64,000 bases of DNA from the NCBI RefSeq assembly GCF_000019805.1, contig NC_010525.1:1538618-1602617 (forward strand), written 5' to 3'. The notes under the pieces were generated by a model, which saw only the letters and a program-made list of their open reading frames with translations, made no database searches and was not told the origin of the DNA. Positions 41,656-50,002 of the stretch are shown in pieces (position 1 is the first letter of the stretch; each line of letters starts with the position of its first letter). A program made the position numbers and the translations under genes. Source of the DNA: Pyrobaculum neutrophilum V24Sta. Lineage in GTDB: Archaea > Thermoproteota > Thermoprotei > Thermoproteales > Thermoproteaceae.

Positions 41656-42932
41656 AGGGGCAAAGCCGCCAGCAGAACGTAGGGCGTGGCGGCCGCCGCC
41701 AGAGCGGCGGCGTACATGTCGGGCGGGTACTCCACCTGCGCCTCGCCGGCTCTGTACAGCTGGTTAAGCAAGTAGAAGCTGTAGACCGCGGTGGAGAGAA
41801 GCGCGAAGACGGCCAGCGCTGCCGCCGACAAGGTGGCGGGCACTCCCGCGGCGACGTATGCCTTGCCCAGGAGGTTTATGCCGAAGAGGCCGGCCAGCGC
41901 CACGAAGCCGAGAATCCCGACGGCCAGGAGGTGTCGGTCCCACCTAGCGGCGCCTATCTCCCTTGTGTGCAACGAGACGATGTAGATGCCTGCCAACATG
42001 AAGAGAGCCGCCTTGGCGAAGGCGTGGCCCACGAAGAGGAGCGCGGTAGCTGTATAGCTGAAGTCCCTCGGGATGGAGGCCGCCGCCAACAGAAGACCCA
42101 TGTTGGCAACTGTCGAGTCCGCCAGTGCGCGTTTGAAGTCTGTCTCCCTAAACACAAGCAGGGAGCCGTAGACGGCGGTGGCCAGCCCGTATAGAAACAG
42201 GGCCTCCAGCGGCCAACCTGCGCCGGTTTTGAGACGCCATATCCAGTAGGACATGAGGCCCACGTGTATAGGCGACAAGAGCGCGCTGAGGGGAGTAGGC
42301 GCCTCGGCGTGTGCATAGGGTAGCCAGAAGTGGACCCCCGCCGTGCCCATCTTCACCAGAAGGCCTAGCAACACGAGGAAGGTGGCTAAGTCGAAAGCTA
42401 GGCGAGCCGTCTCGAAGCCGCTGGCGGTAAACCTGCCGGTGAGGGCGACCCCTATTAAGAAGAGTATCGACCCAATCTGGGCCCAGACGAAGTAGAGAAG
42501 CCCCACGAACCTTCTATTGCCGTACCCGAAGTACCATATGAGGAGGAAGCTCGTCACAATGCTGAGCTCCAGCGCCAGGAAGACGAAGAAGAGGTTTTCA
42601 AACAACACGATGTAGACGAAGGAGAGGACGTAGAGGGCGTGGACGCCGTAGTACCAGTTGGGGGCGCCTAGATGTTTTAGATACCGAGGCGCGTAGAAGG
42701 TGACTATTAGGCCCAACAGAACCGAGGCCGCCACAAAGGGTAGCTTGTGCCCGTCCATGGCCACGGCCACCTCCCCCACGTAGGGGAGGGTCACCAAGAC
42801 GGCGGAGCCGGGGGCTAGGAACAGCAACATGGAGGCTATGGAGGCGAGGGCGGCCGGGTAGCCAAGCCTAAGCGCCGCCAGCGCCAGGGCGGCGGACAGC
42901 GCGGTGGCCAGTATAAACACCTCGCTATACAT
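41643..42932 (-). CDS. nuoM: Complex I-like subunit NuoM (antiporter-like)
   Basis: 429 residues, about 13 helices. The helix with ELSIVTSFLLIWYFGYGNRR carries the conserved Glu. LLVKMGTAGVHFWLPYAHAE followed by APTPLSALLSPIHVGLMSYW is the core; here the HAATMVKAG-like segment is modified to SPIHVGL. Overlaps nuoK by 8 nt and nuoL by 13 nt. Confidence 0.9.
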   Translation of the reverse strand: MYSEVFILATALSAALALAALRLGYPAALASIASMLLFLAPGSAVLVTLPYVGEVAVAMDGHKLPFVAASVLLGLIVTFYAPRYLKHLGAPNWYYGVHALYVLSFVYIVLFENLFFVFLALELSIVTSFLLIWYFGYGNRRFVGLLYFVWAQIGSILFLIGVALTGRFTASGFETARLAFDLATFLVLLGLLVKMGTAGVHFWLPYAHAEAPTPLSALLSPIHVGLMSYWIWRLKTGAGWPLEALFLYGLATAVYGSLLVFRETDFKRALADSTVANMGLLLAAASIPRDFSYTATALLFVGHAFAKAALFMLAGIYIVSLHTREIGAARWDRHLLAVGILGFVALAGLFGINLLGKAYVAAGVPATLSAAALAVFALLSTAVYSFYLLNQLYRAGEAQVEYPPDMYAAALAAAATPYVLLAALPLWLR

Positions 42933-43161
42933 AGCCCTCCCTCGCCGCTCTAAACAGCGTGGCTACCATGAGGACGGTCTCGGCTACCCCGGCGACTGTG
43001 GCGGCGGCTACCAGCGATAGGTCTCCCGACAAGGCGGCGCCCCATATGCCGGCCATCGTGGCTACCTCGGCCCCAATTATGACGCGGACCAGCGACCTGG
43101 CCGCGGCCACTATGGCCATGCCCCCCGCCAGCAAGGCGACTAGAAGAAGCGCCTCAATCAT
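42925..43161 (-). CDS. nuoK: Complex I-like subunit NuoK (short)
   Basis: 78 residues with two to three hydrophobic segments; the NuoK-type helix with buried Glu is visible (VRVIIGAEVATMAGIWGAAL), and a second Glu lies in AGVAETVLMVATL. Shorter than the ~100-residue norm. Assignment rests on these Glu helices and the J-K-M-L-N gene order. Confidence 0.8.
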   Translation of the reverse strand: MIEALLLVALLAGGMAIVAAARSLVRVIIGAEVATMAGIWGAALSGDLSLVAAATVAGVAETVLMVATLFRAAREGYV

Positions 43162-43561
43162 GGGTTAACCTCGCCGCTATTATGAAGGCGTAGAGGAGCA
43201 ACGCGGCGGAGATAGGTATGATCCACACGTCGAGGACGGCGTTGGGCGTCTGCGGCTGGGCGCCCGGCAGGAGGGCCATGGGCAACGCGGCAAGGGCGGC
43301 CAGCGCGGCTGGTCTAAGCTCGGCGGAAGCCCCCCTCTCCGTTATGGAGGCCACCGCCACGATGACCAGGGTGAGGGCGGCCACTACATACACCAAGGCC
43401 ACAAGTATAAACGCAACCGACAGCGTTGGGTAGAGGGCCCAGATAGCCCCGGCCACCACTACGCCGAGAAAAGTGAGGGAGATAGCCGCCAGTATGTTAT
43501 CCCTCGTCCTCAACATGGCCGCGATTAGGGCTACCGCTGTGATTAGGAAAGCCCAGAGCAT
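43154..43561 (-). CDS. nuoJ: Complex I-like subunit NuoJ
   Basis: 135 residues with four hydrophobic segments; the third has the NuoJ-type glycine/tyrosine-rich helix (VAFILVALVYVVAALTLVIVAV). First gene of the nuoJKMLN operon: ATG 43561 is ~26 bp from a strong TATA box (AATATATAAAC on the minus strand). Overlaps nuoK by 8 nt. Confidence 0.8.
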   Translation of the reverse strand: MLWAFLITAVALIAAMLRTRDNILAAISLTFLGVVVAGAIWALYPTLSVAFILVALVYVVAALTLVIVAVASITERGASAELRPAALAALAALPMALLPGAQPQTPNAVLDVWIIPISAALLLYAFIIAARLTHD

Positions 43562-43725
43562 GGACGAGCTCTACTACCTGTTTATATATTCACCTAAATG
43601 CACTTCAAAAACTAGATAGCCGCAATTCGAGAATATTCGAATGAAATATCACTATAGATAAAGCAATGCGTGTGGAAACCGCCGCCGTCGTAAAAAGCTT
43701 AAAAACATCCAAATTCAGTATAACA

Positions 43726-43815
43726 GCGGCCGTAGCTCAGCGGGAGAGCGCCCGGCTGAAGACAGCTCGCAGAGCCTTCAACGGGCGGGCCCGGGTTCAA
43801 ATCCCGGCGGCCGCA
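43726..43815 (+). tRNA. tRNA-Phe (anticodon GAA) with 18-nt intron at 39/40
   Basis: Acceptor GCGGCCG/CGGCCGC, discriminator A, D-arm GCTC/GAGC, T-arm CCGGG-TTCAAAT-CCCGG. Anticodon loop is CTGAAGA. The 3' anticodon strand CCGGG is re-formed only if the 18 nt AGCTCGCAGAGCCTTCAA are removed after position 39. Around the sites, GAAG/CTTC pair as the central 4-bp helix, with ACA and AAC bulges cut after their second base: a relaxed bulge-helix-bulge. CCA is encoded at 43816-43818. TATA GCTTAAAAAC (43697-43706) is 25 bp upstream. Confidence 0.87.
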
Positions 43816-44906
43816 CCACTCCTCTGGATCTTCCTCCTCTTTGCGAGCGGGGTCTGCTCCTCCGGGATCAGACCCTCCGGCTTGGCGGCGATAATCGCCA
43901 GGGCCAGGGCGCCGAACAACATGTAGGCCAACCAGACTGGGTCAAAGCCCAGTATAGAGGATAGCTCGTATTTGTACATGTCTATCAGCCGGCGCAGTGT
44001 GACAAAGATAAAGACGCCGTTGACAACCCCCAGATTGTTGCCCATCCCCCCTAGGATCATTATGAGCCAGGGGTAGAACGTGAACGTGATCCTGGTGAAG
44101 GAGCTGGCGTGTACCGCCCCGGCGTAGAGGGCATATAGAGCGCCCGCCGTCGCTGAAACTGCGCCGCCTACCGCCATGGCCCAGAGCCTCAGCGCCGTGG
44201 CTCTGCGGCCGAACACCTCCACGAGCTCGGGGTCCTCCCGGTGGACCCTAAGGGCTCTGCCGTATGGCGAGTTCACCAACCTATCCAGCACAAGGTAGAC
44301 CGCGAGAGCTACCGCCCCGGCTAACACCGCCGCACCTAAGTATCTGGAGAAGCCGCCTCCGAACACCTTTTCCAGTATCGGCGGTATAGAAACCCCGAAT
44401 GTCCCCCCGACGAAGGGCTCGTAGTATCTGCCGACATAGAAGAGGACGTCTCCAAAGGCCAGCAGGGTGATGGCTAAGTAGTCCTCCCTAAGCCTCACGG
44501 CGGGTAGAGACATGGCTACGCCTATGGCGGCACCTGCGGCGAGCGAAAACAGGAGAGAGAGGGCTAGCAGCAGTAGGGCGCCTTGGGGGTCCATGGCCTT
44601 CGCCAGGTTTGACACTATCGTGGGGTTGTCGTAGACGAAATCCCCGCTGACGCCGTAGATCGACATGGCTAACCTAGACACCACGCCGCCGACTATGAAG
44701 GCGCCGGCTGTAACGGTGAGCACCTTTCCGAAGTTCGGTATGCCGCCCACCCCCGCCTCGAGGTTTATAGACAGGGCGATTATGGCGAATATAGCCACGT
44801 CGACGATGGTGCCGAGGATGTACGAGACTACGTCTAGTCCCGACAGCGCTACGGCCGCTACCGAGAGCCCGTAGACGTAGAGGCCGACTAGGGCCAGAGG
44901 TCTCAT
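43797..44906 (-). CDS. livM: Branched-chain amino-acid ABC transporter permease (LivM-like)
   Basis: 369 residues, about ten helices. LPAVRLREDYLAITLLAFGDV is the LivM permease core, and GGMGNNLGVVNGVFIF the EAA-loop side. The reading frame runs 19 nt into the opposite-strand tRNA-Phe gene: its last codons and TGA stop are the complement of the T-arm, giving the C-terminus RSGAAAGI. Overlaps livH by 4 nt. Confidence 0.9.
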   Translation of the reverse strand: MRPLALVGLYVYGLSVAAVALSGLDVVSYILGTIVDVAIFAIIALSINLEAGVGGIPNFGKVLTVTAGAFIVGGVVSRLAMSIYGVSGDFVYDNPTIVSNLAKAMDPQGALLLLALSLLFSLAAGAAIGVAMSLPAVRLREDYLAITLLAFGDVLFYVGRYYEPFVGGTFGVSIPPILEKVFGGGFSRYLGAAVLAGAVALAVYLVLDRLVNSPYGRALRVHREDPELVEVFGRRATALRLWAMAVGGAVSATAGALYALYAGAVHASSFTRITFTFYPWLIMILGGMGNNLGVVNGVFIFVTLRRLIDMYKYELSSILGFDPVWLAYMLFGALALAIIAAKPEGLIPEEQTPLAKRRKIQRSGAAAGI

Positions 44907-45874
44907 TTCTTCCTAAGCGACGTCAGCCCCTGCGGTATGACGATAAGGAAGACGGCCACGGCGATTAGGGGCAACAGAGGTCTATACTGGAGTAGTTGAT
45001 ATGGCTCTACGGCGACGGCATATGCGGCGTATGTGGCGAGGGGCACCTCCACGAAGCCCATGAGGTACGCCCCCAAAACCGCCCCAAAGACGCTGTTGAG
45101 GCCGCCTGCTATGCTCGCCGCGAAGATGCCGGCCAACATCATCCAGCCTGTGTCCGGCTCCACGGTGAGATACAGGGTGAGTAGCGACCCTGAGTAGCCC
45201 GCCAACGCGCCTGCTATAGCCCACGCCGCTAGGTACGCTCTATCTACGTTGATGCCGAGGGATCTTGCCAGCTCCTCGTTTTCTACGGCAGCTCTAAGGG
45301 CGACGCCGAGCTTTGTCTTAGTTAGGAAGAGGTACATCACGATGGAGACGGCTGCCACCATGGACGAGCCGACCACCGCGAGGCCTTGGACATCGCCTAT
45401 GGAGAAGTCGGCTCCCCTAAGCGTGTAGCTCCTGGTGAATACCCCCCACGCCCTCCCCAGGTAGTCTGCGGTGGCGTTTAGAGCGCCGAGCAGTATGATG
45501 TTGTAGGCCATAGACGCCATCATGAGAATTATGGGCGACGAGCCGCGTCTGTAGATCGGCATGAGGGTGTAGTAGAGAGCCACCGAGGCTACTACCGCAA
45601 AGGGCAGGGCGGCCAGGCCCGCGAGATATGGCGAAAGTCCAAACCTCTGGCTGAGCGCGAGGGCGGCGAGAATCCCGATGCCCATCACAGCTCCATGGGC
45701 GAAGTTGGGAACTTTGGTAGTTTGATAGGTCATGGTTAAACCAACGGAGGCTAGGGCCAAGATGCTTGAGTACATTACACCCTCCACCGCGAGCCGGGGG
45801 GCATAGGCCGCTGAGGCGGCCCATCCGACGGCGAGAGCGGCTACGATAAGCCAGAACAGCGCGATTCTTTTCAT
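44903..45874 (-). CDS. livH: Branched-chain amino-acid ABC transporter permease (LivH-like)
   Basis: 323 residues from the ATG at 45874 (the codon before it is TTG). YSSILALASVGLTMTYQTTKVPNFAHGAVM (~35-64) is the LivH signature region, and the EAA-like loop ENEELARSLGINVDRAY (~197-213) contacts the ATPases. Start lies 25 bp from the TATA box shared with the binding-protein gene. Confidence 0.9.
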   Translation of the reverse strand: MKRIALFWLIVAALAVGWAASAAYAPRLAVEGVMYSSILALASVGLTMTYQTTKVPNFAHGAVMGIGILAALALSQRFGLSPYLAGLAALPFAVVASVALYYTLMPIYRRGSSPIILMMASMAYNIILLGALNATADYLGRAWGVFTRSYTLRGADFSIGDVQGLAVVGSSMVAAVSIVMYLFLTKTKLGVALRAAVENEELARSLGINVDRAYLAAWAIAGALAGYSGSLLTLYLTVEPDTGWMMLAGIFAASIAGGLNSVFGAVLGAYLMGFVEVPLATYAAYAVAVEPYQLLQYRPLLPLIAVAVFLIVIPQGLTSLRKK

Positions 45875-45893
45875 CAACGCGTTGGGAAGAAAC

Positions 45894-45904
45894 GCTTAAA
45901 AACG
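45894..45904. promoter_or_regulatory. Shared TATA box splitting the liv transporter into two divergent transcripts
   Basis: GCTTAAAAACG is centred at ~45899, 25 bp from livH ATG (45874) and 23 bp from the binding-protein ATG (45922). It coordinates permease and binding-protein/ATPase expression from one site. Confidence 0.65.
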
Positions 45905-45921
45905 TTATTTATCGAGTGTCC

Positions 45922-47313
45922 ATGAACTCAAAAACTGTAGGAATAATAGTTGGAATAATTGTACTACTGGCAATTGCGGCCTTGCTAATCAACCAACAAG
46001 CCCCAGCCCAGAGGACAACAACGCCCCAGCAGACGACCCCGCCTCAGACTACGTCCGCGCCAACAACAGGCGGCCAAACAACCTCGACACCTCCCCAGAC
46101 CGCTACACAGAGCTGTAGCTGGAAGCTCGTAGGCATGTATATAGCATCCCAGGACAAGGTCGTATTCGGGGAGCCCCAGCCCGTGACGCCTCCCGCCGGG
46201 GCTCAAACGCCGGTCATCGTAAACGTGACCGCCACGCCGGCCGACAACGTTGTTGAGATTGGGGTGTTGCAGCCTCTCTCTGGGAGACTTGGGTCGCTGG
46301 GAGAGCTTGCAAGAGCTGCGGCGGAACTCGCTGCCGATGACGTAAACCGCTATCTAACCAAGATCGGGGCGCCGTTTAGGGTGAAGGTGTTGGCGGACGA
46401 CACTCAGGCGGATCCAAACCTCGCGCTAGAGAAGCTGAAGTCGCTACACACCAGGGGCGTTAAGTACTACCTCGTGAGGACGTCGGGCGAGGTCAGGCAG
46501 ATGAAGCAGTACGCCAACGACAACAAGCTCATTCTAATTTCTGTGTCTTCTACAGCGCCCGGCCTGGTGACCCCCAGCGACTACGTCTTCAGGCTTCCGC
46601 CAGACGACACGAAGCAGGCTAGGGCTTTGGCGGCTGTGCTCAGGGAACATGGGATAAAGGCTGTGGCGCTTATATATATCAACAACGACTACGGCCGCGG
46701 GATAGCTACACAGCTACAGAACATCCTCAAGGGCGAGATGGAGGTGGTGGTAGCCGCGGCTTACGACCCGCAGAAGTCTGAGTTCTCTGCGGAGGTGAGC
46801 GCGCTGGCCGACAAGGTCTCCGGTTTGGTTGGGAAATACGGCGCAGATAAGGTCGCCGTGGTAGCCCCCGGATACGGCGAGCTACAGACCATCTTCCTCA
46901 CCGCGGCTAACTACCCCGTGCTCAGCCAGGTGAGGTGGTATGGGACCGACGGCTCCACGGGACTGAAGGAGCTAACTGATCCAAAGGTGTGTCAGTTCGC
47001 GGTTAGGGTGGGCGGGTTCGTGAGCACGAAGTTCGCGCCTGCTAAAAGCGCCTACTACGACCGCGTCAGGAGCTACATACTGAGCAAATACGGGAGGGAG
47101 CCCGACGCCTACGCCTACAACGCATACGACGCCGTGTGGCTCATAGCGCTAACCATACTGCAAAACGGGGGCGACCCAGACACGACGAAGTTCTTCACGA
47201 AGTTCCCGGAGGTCGCCGCGAACTACTTCGGCGCCTCTGGGCTAACGAAGCTCAACCAGAACCACGATAGAGACTCCGCCGATTATGCCCTCTGGGCTCT
47301 TGTTGCAGGCTAG
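45922..47313 (+). CDS. livK: Branched-chain amino-acid ABC transporter substrate-binding protein
   Basis: 463 residues from the ATG at 45922. N-terminal membrane anchor (VGIIVGIIVLLAIAALLI, ~5-22), a Thr/Pro/Gln-rich linker (~25-62, likely O-glycosylated), then a type I periplasmic-binding fold starting VVEIGVLQPLSGRLGSLG. Such anchored linker-type receptors are typical for crenarchaea. An in-frame GTG two codons earlier is possible. Overlaps livG by 29 nt. Confidence 0.9.
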   Translation: MNSKTVGIIVGIIVLLAIAALLINQQAPAQRTTTPQQTTPPQTTSAPTTGGQTTSTPPQTATQSCSWKLVGMYIASQDKVVFGEPQPVTPPAGAQTPVIVNVTATPADNVVEIGVLQPLSGRLGSLGELARAAAELAADDVNRYLTKIGAPFRVKVLADDTQADPNLALEKLKSLHTRGVKYYLVRTSGEVRQMKQYANDNKLILISVSSTAPGLVTPSDYVFRLPPDDTKQARALAAVLREHGIKAVALIYINNDYGRGIATQLQNILKGEMEVVVAAAYDPQKSEFSAEVSALADKVSGLVGKYGADKVAVVAPGYGELQTIFLTAANYPVLSQVRWYGTDGSTGLKELTDPKVCQFAVRVGGFVSTKFAPAKSAYYDRVRSYILSKYGREPDAYAYNAYDAVWLIALTILQNGGDPDTTKFFTKFPEVAANYFGASGLTKLNQNHDRDSADYALWALVAG

Positions 47314-48025
47314 CGGGGTGGTCAAAAAGTTCGGAGGCCTTACCGCCCTAGACGGCGCCTCTATTTCCGTACCACAGAACTCTTTTGTCATCTTGGCCGG
47401 CCCAAACGGCTCTGGAAAAACCACCTTGCTCAACGTGATCTCGGGCCTCTATAGGCCCGACGGCGGCAAGGTGCTCTACCAGGGCTTGGATATAACACAT
47501 GCGAGGCCCTACGAGCGGGCGCGGCTGGGAATAGTTAGGACTTTCCAAACGCCTAGGGTAGCGACAAAGATGTCTGTTTTAGACAACGTGATTTTTGGGC
47601 ACATCTCAGCCGATGCTCCGTTCGAATTCGGTTGGGCGAGGCGGGAGGGGGAGCTGGTGGAGAAGGCGTTTAAGGTCCTCAAGGTTGTGAAGCTTGACCA
47701 CATGTGGGACAGGGCGGCGGGGGAGCTCAGCGGGGGGCAACTAAAGCTTCTTGAAATCGCGAGGGCCTTGATGGCTGACGCGAAGCTGATATTGATGGAC
47801 GAGCCGGGGGCCGGCCTCAACCCCACCCTCGCCCACGAGCTGTTTAAGCTGATGCGCGAGCTCACCCAGCGGGGCCACACGCTTCTCGTCGTTGAACACA
47901 GGCTGGATATAGCGGCGGAGTACGCAGACTACATGTACGTTCTCTACAACGGGCGGGTTCTGGCAGAGGGGAGGCCCGGCGAGGTGCTCTCCGACCCCCG
48001 GGTTGTCCAGGCGTTTCTAGCATGA
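47285..48025 (+). CDS. livG: Branched-chain amino-acid ABC transporter ATPase (LivG-like)
   Basis: 246 residues. Walker A GPNGSGKTT (~39-47), long LivG-type insertion with LGIVRTFQTPRV (Q-loop, ~79-90), signature LSGGQLKLLEIARAL (~139-153), Walker B LILMDEPGAGL (~160-170), H-loop VVEHRLD. ATG 47285 lies within the end of livK; stop/start overlap with livF is ATGA. Confidence 0.93.
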   Translation: MPSGLLLQASGVVKKFGGLTALDGASISVPQNSFVILAGPNGSGKTTLLNVISGLYRPDGGKVLYQGLDITHARPYERARLGIVRTFQTPRVATKMSVLDNVIFGHISADAPFEFGWARREGELVEKAFKVLKVVKLDHMWDRAAGELSGGQLKLLEIARALMADAKLILMDEPGAGLNPTLAHELFKLMRELTQRGHTLLVVEHRLDIAAEYADYMYVLYNGRVLAEGRPGEVLSDPRVVQAFLA

Positions 48026-48723
48026 TCAAGACCGAGGGTCTCGACGCTGGGTACGGAAAGCTACAGGTTCTATTTGGGGTAGACTTCGTCGCTCAGCCCG
48101 GCAAGATAACAGCCGTCTTAGGGCCCAACGGCTCCGGGAAGTCAACGCTCTTAAAGGCCATTTTCGGCATCGCGAAGATATATGGCGGCCGCGTCTACGT
48201 GGGAGACCGCGACGTGACTAAGTTGCCCACACACGAGCGGGCCCAGCTCGGCGTCGCCTACGTGTCGCAACTTAGAAACGTCTTCTCTACGCTGTCGGTT
48301 CTGGAAAATTTGAGACTCGCAGGCTACGGGCTGTCAAAGGACGAGTTCGAGGAGAGGCTTAGGGAGGTGGCCGAGGTGGTGCCCCTGAGGGACATCCTTG
48401 GGAGACGCGCCGGCGAGCTGAGCGGGGGCTGGAGGCAGTTGGTGGCGATCGCCATGGCGCTTATGAGACGGGCCAACATCTTCATGTTGGACGAGCCGAC
48501 GGCCCAGCTGGCTCCGAAGATGGCAAACCAAGTGCTTGAGGTGGTGGCGAAGCTCAGGGAGGCGGGCCACACGGTGGTGTTGGTGGAGCAGAACGCCAGA
48601 CTCGCCCTAGAGGTTGCGGACGACGCCTATCTCTTGGTGAGCGGGAGAGTACACTGGAGCGGGCCCGCCAGAAAACTGTTGGAGGAGCGGGAGCTCGGGC
48701 GGCTCTACCTAGGCCTCAGGTAG
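48022..48723 (+). CDS. livF: Branched-chain amino-acid ABC transporter ATPase (LivF-like)
   Basis: 233 residues. Walker A GPNGSGKST (~33-41), Q-loop GVAYVSQLRNVFSTLSV (~75-91), signature LSGGWRQLVAIAMAL (~133-147), Walker B IFMLDEPTAQLAP (~153-165), H-loop equivalent VLVEQNARLAL (Gln in place of His, as common in LivF). The stop overlaps the convergent tldE gene by 8 nt. Confidence 0.93.
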   Translation: MIKTEGLDAGYGKLQVLFGVDFVAQPGKITAVLGPNGSGKSTLLKAIFGIAKIYGGRVYVGDRDVTKLPTHERAQLGVAYVSQLRNVFSTLSVLENLRLAGYGLSKDEFEERLREVAEVVPLRDILGRRAGELSGGWRQLVAIAMALMRRANIFMLDEPTAQLAPKMANQVLEVVAKLREAGHTVVLVEQNARLALEVADDAYLLVSGRVHWSGPARKLLEERELGRLYLGLR

Positions 48724-50002
48724 TTACGGCAATGGAGCGGACAACGGCGTAGGGGGCGTTGGCCGGCGTGGGCATGTCCCACCAGTAGATCTGCCTCGCG
48801 GTTTTCGACAGCTCCGCGACGCCCTTTACAACCCTCTCGAGGGTGTCCGCCAACCTGACGTATTTGACGGAGGCGGTGGGCCTTCCGCCCTTTATCAACA
48901 ACGCGACGTCTCTCCCCACCGTCGAGAACTGGCCAAGCTTTACGTTTTGGAAGCGGGTGTACCAGTTGTTGTGTATGTACACGCCGTTGCCCAGATCTAC
49001 AAAGAGGGCCTCTAGGTCGTCCGGCCCGTCCCCCGGCGCCACCCATATATGCCCCGGCGCCGGCCTAGCCCAGCCGTATAGGGCGTGGCCGGTCGGCTCC
49101 ATGCCTAACGCGGCCGCGGTCCCCCTAGTGTGGATGAAGCCGCTCAGCGTCCCCCGTCTGTAGATCTCCACCGGCCTGGGGGCCAGCCCCTCGAAGTCGA
49201 AGGGCGTGTAGCCGTAGACCGACGGGTTGTGGCTCTCCTCGACAAGGGTGAGGACGGGGGCAGCCGCCTCCCTGCCCAGGTCCCCTCTGCCGTATCTGGA
49301 GCTTCCGGCCAAGACGTCGAGGCCGTTCGCCCACGTCTGCACCACCTCCCCCATGAGGTGGCCCAGCACCAGGGGCGAGAGCAGGAGGTCTGCAACGCTG
49401 GGCTCCAGGCGCGTTCTGGGGAGGCCCTTGGCTATGGAGAGGAGGCGCGAGTTCTCCGCGCCGACTGCGTCTGCGTCTATTTCCGAAAGCCTTCTGCCGG
49501 CCGCGGCGCTTGTGGCGGCTAGCTCCCCTAGGAAGGACCTAACCGTCATGTATACCCTGTTGACGGCGTAGTGACCCTCGCCTCCCGCCGTGTCCTCGTA
49601 CCACTTCTGGACGTATGTCAAGTGGACAACCCCCGCGCTCCTCTCCGCCCCCTCGGCCGCGTCTATAGCCCTCTTCACCAGATCTGGAATCCTCTCGAAG
49701 TCCTCCGGCGGCTCGGCGCGGCTCGGGGGCTTGGCCCCCGCCGCCGGCACATACAGCGGGTCGTCGGGGAGAGAGGGCATCCGGGAGACGGCCCTATCTA
49801 CCTCCCTTAGATCGACGGGGCCAGTGAAGCCTAGAAGGGCCGTCTTCCTCCCCTTGGCGAGGCGGAGGTAGAGGCTCTCCGTCCTCCAGCTCTTAAAGAC
49901 GGTTATTTCGTCGTTGGCGAACCTCGCCATGTAGTTCTCCACCACGGTTCTAACGGCTATGGCCTCGTCGACTTTCCCCCTTACGAGCTTGAGCAACGTC
50001 AT
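48716..50002 (-). CDS. tldE: TldE/PmbA-type subunit of the TldD/TldE protease
   Basis: 428 residues of the PmbA/TldD fold. In this subunit the metal-binding HExxxH is absent; GHLMGEVVQTWANGLDVLAG takes its place and EPTGHALYGWARP lies in the C-terminal barrel. TldE pairs with TldD in a heterodimeric metalloprotease that degrades unfolded or RiPP-type peptides. Start overlaps the tldD stop (ATGA), so the partners are coupled. Confidence 0.85.
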   Translation of the reverse strand: MTLLKLVRGKVDEAIAVRTVVENYMARFANDEITVFKSWRTESLYLRLAKGRKTALLGFTGPVDLREVDRAVSRMPSLPDDPLYVPAAGAKPPSRAEPPEDFERIPDLVKRAIDAAEGAERSAGVVHLTYVQKWYEDTAGGEGHYAVNRVYMTVRSFLGELAATSAAAGRRLSEIDADAVGAENSRLLSIAKGLPRTRLEPSVADLLLSPLVLGHLMGEVVQTWANGLDVLAGSSRYGRGDLGREAAAPVLTLVEESHNPSVYGYTPFDFEGLAPRPVEIYRRGTLSGFIHTRGTAAALGMEPTGHALYGWARPAPGHIWVAPGDGPDDLEALFVDLGNGVYIHNNWYTRFQNVKLGQFSTVGRDVALLIKGGRPTASVKYVRLADTLERVVKGVAELSKTARQIYWWDMPTPANAPYAVVRSIAVTT

